DNA of 64,000 nucleotides from contig NZ_QGMQ01000012.1 of the NCBI RefSeq assembly GCF_003259155.1, positions 1 through 64,000 of the forward strand, read 5' to 3'. Within the stretch, counting starts at the first letter, position 1. Each line of letters opens with the position of its first letter. This stretch comes from Marinimicrobium alkaliphilum (GTDB lineage: Bacteria > Pseudomonadota > Gammaproteobacteria > Pseudomonadales > Cellvibrionaceae). Of the stretch, positions 1 through 11,098 are shown one piece after another. The notes under the pieces were generated by a model. The model did not search any database, was not told the origin of the DNA, and worked only from the letters and a program-made list of their open reading frames with translations. The translations under genes were made by a program, and so were the position numbers.

Positions 1-53
1 GCAGCGGCCTAAGCCTCCCACTGAACCCCTCTCTTCCGTTGAGCGAGGCGCGC

Positions 54-81
54 ATTATACGCCCTAAAGTCCGTTTGTAAA
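54..81 (-). promoter_or_regulatory. rRNA-type promoter (downstream of tandem pair)
   Basis: On the minus strand a -35 box TTTACA (81-76) is followed after 16 bp by a perfect -10 TATAAT (59-54) and a GC-rich discriminator GCGCGCC. It points left, out of the window. Strong core boxes with a GCGC discriminator are typical of growth-rate and ppGpp-controlled rRNA or tRNA promoters. It lies about 104 bp downstream of a second promoter with the same -10 and discriminator, similar to the spacing of E. coli rrn P1 and P2. The rRNA assignment is inference, because the gene itself is outside the window. Confidence 0.7.
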
Positions 82-157
82 CCCCTTAATGTGCAGAAGT
101 TTTTCACCGCCAGAACAACCGCTCTGACCGCCCTGCCGTTCCGTGGAGGAGGCGCGC

Positions 158-185
158 ATTATACGTCTGATTCTCCGCCGCGCAA
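158..185 (-). promoter_or_regulatory. rRNA-type promoter (upstream of tandem pair)
   Basis: A minus-strand -35 TTGCGC (185-180), a 16-bp spacer, a perfect -10 TATAAT (163-158) and the discriminator GCGCGCC. The 16-bp string AGGCGCGCATTATACG is repeated exactly at the downstream promoter. A/T tracts at 199-215 fall where an UP element would bind the RNA polymerase alpha C-terminal domain. Together with its partner this resembles rrn P1 and P2. Confidence 0.65.
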
Positions 186-263
186 GCCCCTGCCAGCGAA
201 AAACTGCAAGTTTTTGCGCACTTCGTTAAAGAGCGCTCAAACGGCAACCTAAGTGTTCAAATA

Positions 264-1133
264 TCAAGCATCCTCATCGGCCTCGGCGGCGTTTTTACGG
301 GCGCGCCAGCGCTGCCAACCCGCCTGAATGCTCTCGCGCCGACGCCAGGTCCAGACCGCAGGCCCTGACAAGCCATAGAGCACAAACCCGGTCAGCAGCA
401 CCAGCGGGGGGTGCAATGTGACGATGACAAAGACAAAGACCACCGCCAACATCACGACAAAGGGAACCCGACCACGCAGGTCCAACCCCTTGAAACTGCT
501 GTAACGAAAGTTTGAGACCATCAGCAAACCTACCAGCGGAGTGATAATCGCCGCCGCCATCGCGGTCAACAGGTCGCTCTCGGCACTGCTGCCAATCCAG
601 ACAACCCCGGCAATAATGGCCGCGGCCGACGGGCTCGCCAGGCCAATAAAGTAGCGCTTGTCCACGGAGCCAATCTGGGTATTGAAGCGGGCCAGGCGCA
701 GCGCGGCACAGGCCGTATAGATAAAGGCCGCCGCCCAGCCAATCTTGCCCAGATCCCCCAGCGCCCAGGAAAACATCACCAGCGCCGGCGCCAGGCCGAA
801 GGACACCATATCGGCGAGACTGTCGTACTGTTCGCCAAATGCGCTCGAAGTATTGGTTAAACGAGCGACTCGGCCATCCAGGCCATCGAGCACCATGGCG
901 ATAAAGATAGCAATCGCCGCAGCGGCGTAGCTACCATCCATCGCGGCAATAATGGCGTAGAAGCCACCAAAAAGCGCCCCGGTGGTAAACAGGTTAGGCA
1001 GCAAGTAGACACCTCGATGGCGCACTTTTTTGCCGTTCTCGGACACTTCTTCCACATGTTCACCAAAGGGCAGCAGGCTCTCGGTGTTTTCGCCCGCCCC
1101 GGCTTGCTCCCGCTCTTCGTCAGTCATAGTCAT
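264..1133 (-). CDS. pssA: CDP-diacylglycerol--serine O-phosphatidyltransferase
   Basis: This integral membrane enzyme makes phosphatidylserine from CDP-diacylglycerol and L-serine, the committed step to phosphatidylethanolamine. The CDP-alcohol phosphotransferase signature D-G-x2-A-R-x8-G-x3-D-x3-D is complete at about residues 86-108. Several hydrophobic helices follow, and the C-terminus is basic. It is the multi-spanning (subclass II) type, not the peripheral E. coli type. The ATG at 1133 is chosen because GAGGGG lies about 10 nt upstream; a GTG at 1157 would add 8 residues. It follows ilvC in the same direction, but a strong terminator separates them, so it probably has its own promoter. 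The same neighbours occur in Pseudomonas. Confidence 0.93.
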   Translation of the reverse strand: MTMTDEEREQAGAGENTESLLPFGEHVEEVSENGKKVRHRGVYLLPNLFTTGALFGGFYAIIAAMDGSYAAAAIAIFIAMVLDGLDGRVARLTNTSSAFGEQYDSLADMVSFGLAPALVMFSWALGDLGKIGWAAAFIYTACAALRLARFNTQIGSVDKRYFIGLASPSAAAIIAGVVWIGSSAESDLLTAMAAAIITPLVGLLMVSNFRYSSFKGLDLRGRVPFVVMLAVVFVFVIVTLHPPLVLLTGFVLYGLSGPAVWTWRRRESIQAGWQRWRARKNAAEADEDA

Positions 1134-1220
1134 CTCGGTATTCCCCTCTGCGCACACAATATAGGCGCTTAAGCTATTTCACCACAGCTGGAGCGCCTTG
1201 GCCAATAGCGCCGACCCAAC

Positions 1221-1246
1221 AAAAAACGCGGCCGAAGCCGCGTTTT
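1221..1246 (-). terminator. Rho-independent terminator of ilvC
   Basis: On the minus strand a 10-bp stem AAAACGCGGC/GCCGCGTTTT with a stable TTCG tetraloop runs straight into six T residues. It lies 24 nt after the ilvC stop codon. Confidence 0.9.
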
Positions 1247-1270
1247 CGATCAACAGTTGAGCAATCTTAC

Positions 1271-2299
<1,029 letters not shown>

Positions 2300-2406
2300 T
2301 CAAATGTAATGAATGCGGCCGTTAGCAGCCACTCAATGCAATAACGGCGCGCAGTGTAGATAATTTTGACCGGCAGGTAAAACCCCGCCCCGCCGGCCGG
2401 CGGAAA

Positions 2407-2898
2407 TTACAGGCTCAATACTTTCTCGCCCCGGGAGATCCCGGAGACGCCAGTGCGCACCACTTCGAGGATGGCGGCATCGCCCACGGCCTGAACGAAG
2501 GCATCCAGCTTATCGGCCGCGCCGGTAATCTGGATGGTGTACAAGGTGCTGGTGACATCCACAATCTGACCGCGGAAGATGTCAACACAGCGTTTGACCT
2601 CGGCTCGCTGGGCGCCACTGGCCTTGACCTTGATCAGCATCAGTTCGCGCTCGATGTGCGCGCCTTCGCTCAGGTCCACCAGCTTGACCACATCAATCAG
2701 CTTGTTCAGGTGCTTGGTGATCTGCTCGATTTTGTGGTCGTCCCCGATGGTGGTCAGGGTCAGACGCGACAGGGTCGGGTCCTCGGTGGGAGCCACCGTC
2801 AGGGTCTCGATGTTGTAGCCACGCTGGGAGAACAGCCCCACAACCCGCGACAGCGCACCCGGCGCGTTCTCAACCAATACGGAAATAATTCGTCTCAT
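2407..2898 (-). CDS. ilvH: Acetolactate synthase small (regulatory) subunit
   Basis: Regulatory subunit of acetohydroxyacid synthase; it binds valine and gives feedback inhibition and full activity to the catalytic subunit. The N-terminal ACT domain begins MRRIISVLVENAPGALSRV, with the glycine-rich effector turn. A second small domain follows, ending near residue 163, the usual length for IlvH/IlvN of this type. Only 1 nt separates its start from the large-subunit stop, so the two are almost certainly translationally coupled. Confidence 0.96.
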   Translation of the reverse strand: MRRIISVLVENAPGALSRVVGLFSQRGYNIETLTVAPTEDPTLSRLTLTTIGDDHKIEQITKHLNKLIDVVKLVDLSEGAHIERELMLIKVKASGAQRAEVKRCVDIFRGQIVDVTSTLYTIQITGAADKLDAFVQAVGDAAILEVVRTGVSGISRGEKVLSL

Positions 2899-2899
2899 A

Positions 2900-4636
2900 T
2901 CAGGTGCGCTCCGTTTTGCTCAGCCACATATCGCGCATGGAGCCGTTAGGGGCCACATGCATGGGATAGACATGCTCGGTAGAGTCGACCGAAATATCCA
3001 TAAACACCACTCGGTCAGTGAGCGCGAAACACTCCTCCATCTTGGCTTTGAGCTCTTCTTTCTTGGTCACCTTCATACCCACATGACCGTAAGCTTCCGC
3101 CAGTTTGACGAAATCCGGCAGAGAGTCCTCGTACAGGCTCTCGGAGTAACGGCTGTCATACTGCATGTCCTGCCACTGCTTGACCATACCGAGGGCCTGG
3201 TTGTTCAGGCAGATGATCTTGACCGGCAAGTGGTACTGCGCACAGGTGGACAGCTCCTGAATACACATCTGGATGCTGCCTTCCCCGGTCACACAGGCCA
3301 CAACCGCATCCTTGTCGGCAACCTGGCAGCCCATGGCCGCCGGCAAACCGAAGCCCATGGTGCCCAGACCGCCGGAGTTGATCCAGCGCCGGGGCTTGTC
3401 GAACAGGTAGTACTGGGCCGCGAACATCTGGTGCTGACCCACGTCGGAGGTGACGTAGGCGTCACCTTTGGTGACCTCATACAGCGTTTTGATCACGTCC
3501 TGAGGCATGATCTTGTCACCGTCGGTACGGTAGCGTGACTTGGTGTAGATCCCGTGGCGCTCGCGCCACTCGTCAATCTGCTTCCACCAGGCTGCAATCG
3601 CCTCACCGTCGGGTTTCTCGCCAGACTCCTTGACCAGCGCCAGCATGTCGGTCAGGACACTGTCGACGGCCCCCACGATGGGCACGTCGGCGGCCACGGT
3701 TTTCGAGATGGAGGCCGGGTCGACGTCGATATGAATGATTTTGGCCGAGGGGCAGAACTTGCTCACCGTATTGGTCACCCGGTCGTCGAAACGGGCGCCC
3801 ACCGCCAGAATCACGTCACTGTGGTGCATAGCCGTGTTGGCTTCAAAGGTCCCGTGCATACCGAGCATGCCCAGGAACTGGCGATCGGAACCAGGATAGG
3901 CGCCCAGGCCCATCAAGGTATTGGTCACCGGATAATTGAGCATCCGCGCCAGCTCTGTCAGCAGGTCGCAGCCATTGCCCAGAATGACGCCGCCACCGGC
4001 ATAGATGACCGGGCGTTTGGCTTCCATCAGCAGCTGCACGGCCTTTTTGATCTGGCCTGAGTGACCTCGGGTTGCCGGGGTATAAGAACGGATCTTGACC
4101 CGCTCCGGGTACTCGTAAGGGAAAGTTTCGTTGGGCGCGGTAATATCCTTGGGCACGTCGATAACCACCGGGCCGGGGCGGCCAGTGGAGGCTATGTAAT
4201 AGGCTTTTTTCACCAGATCCGGAATTTCACTCGCGTGCTTGACCATAAAGCTGTGCTTTACGATCGGGCGCGACACGCCGACCATGTCGGTTTCCTGAAA
4301 GGCGTCCTCGCCGATGCGTTCGGACACAACCTGACCGGAGATCACCACCATCGGGATGGAGTCCATATAGGCGGTAGCAATGCCGGTAATGGCGTTGGTG
4401 GCACCGGGGCCGGAAGTCACCAGCACCGTGCCCACGCGACCCGTGGCCCGAGAATAGGCGTCTGCGGCGTGGGTGGCGGCCTGTTCATGGCGCACCAGAA
4501 TGTGTTTTACGTCTTGCTGACGGAAGATGGCGTCGTAAATATGCAGAGCGGCACCGCCGGGGTAACCGAAGATGCACTCAACACCCTCGTCCCGCAGGGA
4601 GCGGATCAGCATATCTCCACCTGAGAGCATTTCCAC
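2900..4636 (-). CDS. ilvI: Acetolactate synthase large (catalytic) subunit
   Basis: Thiamine-diphosphate and FAD enzyme that condenses pyruvate with pyruvate or 2-oxobutyrate, the first common step of branched-chain amino-acid synthesis. The catalytic Glu is E51 in [16 protein letters not shown]. The C-terminal ThDP motif starts TGEGSIQM, with Glu in place of the more usual Asp of GDG, and ends with LNNQALGM. At 578 aa it is full length. The start is a GTG at 4636, preceded by GAGGTGA at 6 nt; the product begins MEMLSGG as in E. coli IlvI. A second ATG lies 6 nt downstream. First gene of ilvI-ilvH. Confidence 0.96.
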   Translation of the reverse strand: MEMLSGGDMLIRSLRDEGVECIFGYPGGAALHIYDAIFRQQDVKHILVRHEQAATHAADAYSRATGRVGTVLVTSGPGATNAITGIATAYMDSIPMVVISGQVVSERIGEDAFQETDMVGVSRPIVKHSFMVKHASEIPDLVKKAYYIASTGRPGPVVIDVPKDITAPNETFPYEYPERVKIRSYTPATRGHSGQIKKAVQLLMEAKRPVIYAGGGVILGNGCDLLTELARMLNYPVTNTLMGLGAYPGSDRQFLGMLGMHGTFEANTAMHHSDVILAVGARFDDRVTNTVSKFCPSAKIIHIDVDPASISKTVAADVPIVGAVDSVLTDMLALVKESGEKPDGEAIAAWWKQIDEWRERHGIYTKSRYRTDGDKIMPQDVIKTLYEVTKGDAYVTSDVGQHQMFAAQYYLFDKPRRWINSGGLGTMGFGLPAAMGCQVADKDAVVACVTGEGSIQMCIQELSTCAQYHLPVKIICLNNQALGMVKQWQDMQYDSRYSESLYEDSLPDFVKLAEAYGHVGMKVTKKEELKAKMEECFALTDRVVFMDISVDSTEHVYPMHVAPNGSMRDMWLSKTERT

Positions 4637-5116
4637 CTTGTATCACCTCTATAGGTACTGTCGGTACTGACTGGTTTTGGGCACACAAACGCAACAGGCC
4701 CAATCCGGGCATTATAGCCCGCGATCAGGTCGTACGTGGTGCATGATCGTCGTGAGTTTTCCCGACCCTCGCGCGCTCTTTTGCGTTGCGCGAGACCCCG
4801 GGGCAGGCGGCGTCGGTGGACGCGCCAGCGCACTAGTGAATGGTTCGGCAGGTGGGTGACCTGCCTGACGTAGACGTGTGACCGAGATTATCGGCGTTGC
4901 TACAAGCCATCTAGCGAGCTGCCAATTGTCGCAAGATTGCCGCCAAAGTCAAGGGAAAAGCGGCCAAGGGCGGCTTTTAGTCACCATTCTGCGGCTTTTC
5001 CGCGCTGCCATTTTCTGACGCCGGTCACACTTTTACCGGCCGACCCCTGCACACAGCGATCAAAGCCGCTATAGTAAACCATTGCACGGTTCACTTTTAT
5101 GACACGGGTACTGCAC
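4637..5116. other. Intergenic region between ilvI and a DUF4124 gene
   Basis: About 480 bp between divergent genes. On the minus strand there is a perfect -10 TATAAT at 4716-4711, about 75 nt before ilvI, with no good -35. Its presumed leader has a weak GGGC/GCCC pairing and two copies of GGTACTG, but no leader peptide rich in Ile, Val or Leu codons and no terminator, so classical attenuation is not supported. On the plus strand a -10-like TATAGT at 5080-5085 may serve the DUF4124 gene. I see no tRNA or convincing small gene. Confidence 0.5.
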
Positions 5117-5533
5117 ATGAACAAGGCGTTACTGATTGGCGCTGCCCTCGCTGCGCTGGCGATTCTGCCCGCCCAAGCCGGCGAGATCTACCGCTGGGTG
5201 GACGACAGCGGCGTGACTCACTTTACCTCCCAACCGCCCCCGGGCCGTGAATCCACCCGCATTCGCACCCGCACGGGGCAATCCGAACCGGTGCAGCGCC
5301 CAGCGCAATCGGATCCGCGCGAACGCAGCGAGCCGATCACCCCCAGAGTTGAGGCACAGGAACAGGAACGCGACCGGGAGCGTTGCCGCATCGCCCAGCA
5401 GAATCTGGAACGGCTGATGAGCGGTGCCCGCATTCAGCTGGAAGACGCCGACGGTCAGCGCCGCTTTATCGATGACGACGAGCGCCAGGAGCGCGCCACC
5501 CAAGCCCAGCAGGTGATCGAAGAGCACTGCTAG
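5117..5533 (+). CDS. Secreted DUF4124-domain protein
   Basis: A small exported protein of unknown function. A signal peptide (MNKALLIGAALAALAILPAQA) is followed directly by a DUF4124 motif, GEIYRWVDDSGVTHFTSQPP, the typical short beta module found at the N-terminus of many gammaproteobacterial periplasmic proteins. The rest (about residues 45-138) is charged and rich in Arg, Glu and Gln, probably helical. The ATG at 5117 is preferred because it starts the signal peptide cleanly; an ATG at 5099 would add six residues. It converges with clpB with a 24-nt gap and no clear terminator. The pathway is unknown. Confidence 0.8.
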   Translation: MNKALLIGAALAALAILPAQAGEIYRWVDDSGVTHFTSQPPPGRESTRIRTRTGQSEPVQRPAQSDPRERSEPITPRVEAQEQERDRERCRIAQQNLERLMSGARIQLEDADGQRRFIDDDERQERATQAQQVIEEHC

Positions 5534-5557
5534 CAGGCCCGCCGATCACCCGCCCAT

Positions 5558-8209
<2,652 letters not shown>

Positions 8210-8230
8210 GAAGTCTGCCTCCCAAAGGGA

Positions 8231-8252
8231 ATAACTGAGTTGATTCAGTTAT
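8231..8252. promoter_or_regulatory. Perfect dyad overlapping the clpB -10 and start site
   Basis: ATAACTGA-N6-TCAGTTAT is a perfect 8-bp inverted repeat that begins inside the sigma-32 -10 element and ends 21 bp before the clpB ATG. It could be an operator or a hairpin at the 5' end of the clpB mRNA. It is not CIRCE (TTAGCACTC-N9-GAGTGCTAA) and has no T-run, so it is not an intrinsic terminator. Confidence 0.55.
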
Positions 8253-8277
8253 GGGGGCAGAGGGGCAATAAATCAAG
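8249..8277 (-). promoter_or_regulatory. Sigma-32 (RpoH) heat-shock promoter of clpB
   Basis: On the minus strand CTTGATT (8277-8271), a 14-bp spacer and CCCCATAA (8256-8249) match the E. coli sigma-32 consensus CTTGAAA-N14-CCCCATnT almost completely. The -35 element contains the TGA stop codon of pgeF. The ATG of clpB is about 40 nt downstream. Confidence 0.85.
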
Positions 8278-9025
8278 CAAGCCAGATCAGGCTGGCCTGT
8301 CGACCCGTGGTCTTGTCCCGGCGGTAGGAATAAAAGCGGTCGCGCTCGGCATAGGTGCAAAAATTGCCACCGTAAACCGCCGTGACCCCAAGGGCCGCCA
8401 GCTCGGCGCGCGCCAGGGTGTAAATATCAGCATGGAATTTCAGTGGCCGGTCGCTCGGGGTGAAGGCACCGGCGATGGCGTCCACCTGGGCATCGCTGCG
8501 GGCACCCTCGAAAAACGCTTCCAGGACCTCAACACCCACTTCAAAGGCCGGCTGGCTGATGGCTGGGCCAAGGTAGGCCATCAGCGACTCCGAGGGCTCC
8601 TGAAACCGCCCCACCGCGACGCCAACAATACCGCCCGCCAGACCGCGCCAACCTGCATGCACGGCGGCAACTCGTGTGCCCTGACGGTTACACAGCAACA
8701 CCGGCAGACAGTCAGCGGTGAGCACAGTACATGCCAGGCCCGGCGTCTCGGTGTCACACCCATCGGCGGTGCGCACCCAGCCGTCGGCGCGCGCATCCAC
8801 CACTTGGGTGCCGTGAACCTGCTCCAGCCACTGAGGCTCCTGGGACAGACTCAGTTGCGCCCTCAGCCGCGCGCGATTAGCGCTTACCTTCGCAGCAGCA
8901 TCACCCACATGGGTCGCCAGATTGAAACTGGCATAGGAACCTTCACTCACCCCGCCCTCGCGGGTGGTGATGCAGGCTCTGACGGAGGCCGGTGCCGGCC
9001 ATTCGGGCGTTATCCAGTGGCTCAT
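8273..9025 (-). CDS. pgeF: Purine nucleoside phosphorylase / polyphenol oxidase family (YfiH)
   Basis: DUF152/laccase-domain protein. Family members act as zinc-dependent purine nucleoside phosphorylases, and E. coli YfiH has been linked to peptidoglycan quality control. The family motifs are visible: CITTREGGVSEGSYASFNL near the start, VLTADCLPVLL, and AAVHAGWRGLAGG, which carries the zinc-ligand Cys and His residues. The ATG at 9025 gives 250 aa, the normal length; the open frame runs upstream inside rluD but is not family-like there. It lies 16 nt after the rluD stop, so the two are co-transcribed, as in Pseudomonas and E. coli. Confidence 0.93.
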   Translation of the reverse strand: MSHWITPEWPAPASVRACITTREGGVSEGSYASFNLATHVGDAAAKVSANRARLRAQLSLSQEPQWLEQVHGTQVVDARADGWVRTADGCDTETPGLACTVLTADCLPVLLCNRQGTRVAAVHAGWRGLAGGIVGVAVGRFQEPSESLMAYLGPAISQPAFEVGVEVLEAFFEGARSDAQVDAIAGAFTPSDRPLKFHADIYTLARAELAALGVTAVYGGNFCTYAERDRFYSYRRDKTTGRQASLIWLA

Positions 9026-9041
9026 AGAGGAAACCTTAACA

Positions 9042-9989
9042 TCAGCCGCGCCCCAGGGCATCCAGCAGACGCCGAAAATCCTCCGGCAGCGGGCTGTCCC
9101 ACTGGCAGTAATCGCCAGTGACCGGGTGCTCCAGGCCGAGACTGGCGGCGTGTAGCGCCTGACGCGGGAAATGGCGCAAGTACTCCACCAACGCCTCACT
9201 GGCGCCTTTGGGAATACGGAACCGCCGCCCATAGGTCTGATCGCCCACCAGGGGGTGCTGGATATGGGCCATATGCACCCGGATCTGGTGGGTGCGGCCG
9301 GTCTCAAGCTTCACCCTCACATGAGTGTGATGCTCGAAACGCGACAGCAGCCGGTAGTGAGTGACAGCGGACTTGCCGCCCTCGGGCACCACCGCCATCT
9401 GCTTGCGCTGCTGACTGTGGCGGCCAATGGGCGCATCCACGGTACCGCCACCGGTGAGGGTTCCCACCAGCACCGCCTCGTACTCGCGGCTGACACTGCG
9501 CTGGGCCAACTGGGCCACCAGGTTGGCGTGCGCCTCCAGAGTCTTCGCAACCACCATCAGGCCTGTGGTGTCCTTGTCCAGGCGATGCACAATACCGCCT
9601 CGGGGCAGATTGATCAGGCTGGGAGCGTGGTGCAACAGCGCATTCAACAGCGTCCCGGAGCGGTTGCCCGCCGCCGGGTGCACCACCAGGCCGGCGGGCT
9701 TGTCGATCACCAGCAGGGCGTCATCTTCGTAGAGGATATTGAGCGCGATGGGCTCTGCCTCCCACTCTCCCTGAGCCTCGAGCTCGGCATTGAGCGCCAG
9801 AGCCTCACCGCCAATCAGACGTTCCTTCGGCTTGCCCGCGCGGCCATCGACCCGCAGCTGGCCGGTCTTGATCCATTCCTGCAGCTTGGCCCGGGAAAAC
9901 GACGGGAACAACTCCGCCGCGACCTGGTCGAAGCGCATGCCGTTCATGGTGAAAGGCACAGTGGCGGCCTGTTCGACAACTTCTTTCAT
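9042..9989 (-). CDS. rluD: 23S rRNA pseudouridine synthase D
   Basis: Makes the pseudouridines at 1911, 1915 and 1917 in helix 69 of 23S rRNA, important for ribosome assembly and termination. An N-terminal S4 RNA-binding domain (SRAKLQEWIKTGQLRVDG) precedes the RluA-type catalytic domain with the active-site Asp in GGIVHRLDKDTTGLMVVAK. The ATG at 9989 gives 315 aa; GGAGG lies 13 nt upstream, slightly far. An in-frame alternative at 10025 would add 12 non-conserved residues. It diverges from bamD and leads into pgeF. Confidence 0.95.
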   Translation of the reverse strand: MKEVVEQAATVPFTMNGMRFDQVAAELFPSFSRAKLQEWIKTGQLRVDGRAGKPKERLIGGEALALNAELEAQGEWEAEPIALNILYEDDALLVIDKPAGLVVHPAAGNRSGTLLNALLHHAPSLINLPRGGIVHRLDKDTTGLMVVAKTLEAHANLVAQLAQRSVSREYEAVLVGTLTGGGTVDAPIGRHSQQRKQMAVVPEGGKSAVTHYRLLSRFEHHTHVRVKLETGRTHQIRVHMAHIQHPLVGDQTYGRRFRIPKGASEALVEYLRHFPRQALHAASLGLEHPVTGDYCQWDSPLPEDFRRLLDALGRG

Positions 9990-10150
9990 GGTTCTGGTGT
10001 GACCTCCGGGCCGGTTCTGGCCCACGCATTGCCCAATAATCGTGGCCCGCCCCTTTGGTAACGGCAGGCACTGTGTTTAAATAGCCGGCTGCGCCCGGCG
10101 GTATTGCAGGCGCCTTTGTACCCTAACACGCTATAAGAGTCCAAGATTAC

Positions 10151-11068
10151 ATGTTTGTGAGCCGAGTTCTGCCCTACCTGTTGATCGCCAGTTTGGCCCT
10201 GGTCAGCGCCTGTTCCAGCAAGGATCGGGAGCCGGATACCGTCAGTGAAACGGAAGTGTACGAGCGCGCCCAGAACCAGCTCAACCGCAACCAGTGGGAG
10301 CAGGCGATCCGCAGCCTGCAGCTGCTGGAAGAGCACTTCCCCTTTGGCGTCTATGCCGAGCAGGCCCAGTTGGAGCTGATTTACGCTTACTACCGCTCCA
10401 ATATGATGGATTCAGTACACTCGGCCGCCAATCGCTTCATTCGCCTGCACCCCCAGCACCGCAATGCTGACTATGCCTACTACATGATGGGTATGGCGTC
10501 GTTTACCGAGGGCCGAGGGATGTTTGAGCGAGTGCTGCCCACCGACCTGAGCCTGCGCGATCCGGGTGCGGCACGCGAGTCACTGGCGCACTTTTCCCAG
10601 TTACTGGCACGTTACCCCGACAGCGTCTACGCCGCCGATGCCAAACAGCGCATGCTCCACCTGCGCAACCTGCTGGCACGCTCGGAAATTCACGTGGCCA
10701 ACTACTACTTCAAGCGCGGCGCCTACATGGCGGCGACCAACCGCGGCCGCCACGTGTTGGAGAATTACAGCCAATCCCCCGCTGTACCCGACGCCCTCGC
10801 CGTCATGGTGCAGGGCTATCGCCTGATGGGCATGGAAGACCTGTCACAGCAGAGCCTGCGAGTCCTGCGGGAGAACTTCCCGGATCACCCGGCCTTGAAT
10901 GCTGCTGGCGAGTTCGACTTCCAGTACGCCGGCGCGGGGGAGCGCTCCTGGATCAGCCGCCTGACCTTTGGCCTGTTCGACAAGCGCGAACCCGAAGGCT
11001 TTGACAGTCGCGAGCTGTACGACCCCGAGTATATGCGCGACGACCTGCGCCCCCGGCCCCAAAGCTGA
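10151..11068 (+). CDS. bamD: Outer-membrane assembly lipoprotein BamD
   Basis: Essential lipoprotein of the BAM complex, which folds beta-barrel proteins into the outer membrane. The signal peptide ends in a lipobox LVSAC with the lipidated Cys at residue 21. TPR-type helices follow (YERAQNQLNRNQWEQAIRSLQLLEE, about 35-60, then further repeats). At 305 aa it is about 60 residues longer than E. coli BamD, with the extra at the C-terminus (GERSWISRLTFGLFDKREPEGF). It is divergent from rluD and convergent with nadE. Confidence 0.94.
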   Translation: MFVSRVLPYLLIASLALVSACSSKDREPDTVSETEVYERAQNQLNRNQWEQAIRSLQLLEEHFPFGVYAEQAQLELIYAYYRSNMMDSVHSAANRFIRLHPQHRNADYAYYMMGMASFTEGRGMFERVLPTDLSLRDPGAARESLAHFSQLLARYPDSVYAADAKQRMLHLRNLLARSEIHVANYYFKRGAYMAATNRGRHVLENYSQSPAVPDALAVMVQGYRLMGMEDLSQQSLRVLRENFPDHPALNAAGEFDFQYAGAGERSWISRLTFGLFDKREPEGFDSRELYDPEYMRDDLRPRPQS

Positions 11069-11076
11069 GGGGGCCG

Positions 11077-11098
11077 ACCGGGGGCTCAGTCCCCCGGT
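11077..11098 (+). terminator. Probable terminator of bamD
   Basis: ACCGGGGG-N6-CCCCCGGT forms a strong 8-bp GC stem, but only three T residues follow. It begins 9 nt after the bamD stop, and the opposing nadE stop codon lies inside it. It may act on both strands. Confidence 0.5.

Noticed and set aside
199-215. AAAAACT/AGTTTTT repeat as the terminator of pssA
   Set aside because: The stem is short and AT-only and no proper T-run follows the stem; it fits better as an A-tract UP-element region for the promoter at 158-185.
4606-4833. 75-codon minus-strand frame upstream of ilvI as a leader peptide
   Set aside because: Arg-rich, not rich in Ile, Val or Leu codons, no ribosome site, and no attenuator hairpin follows.
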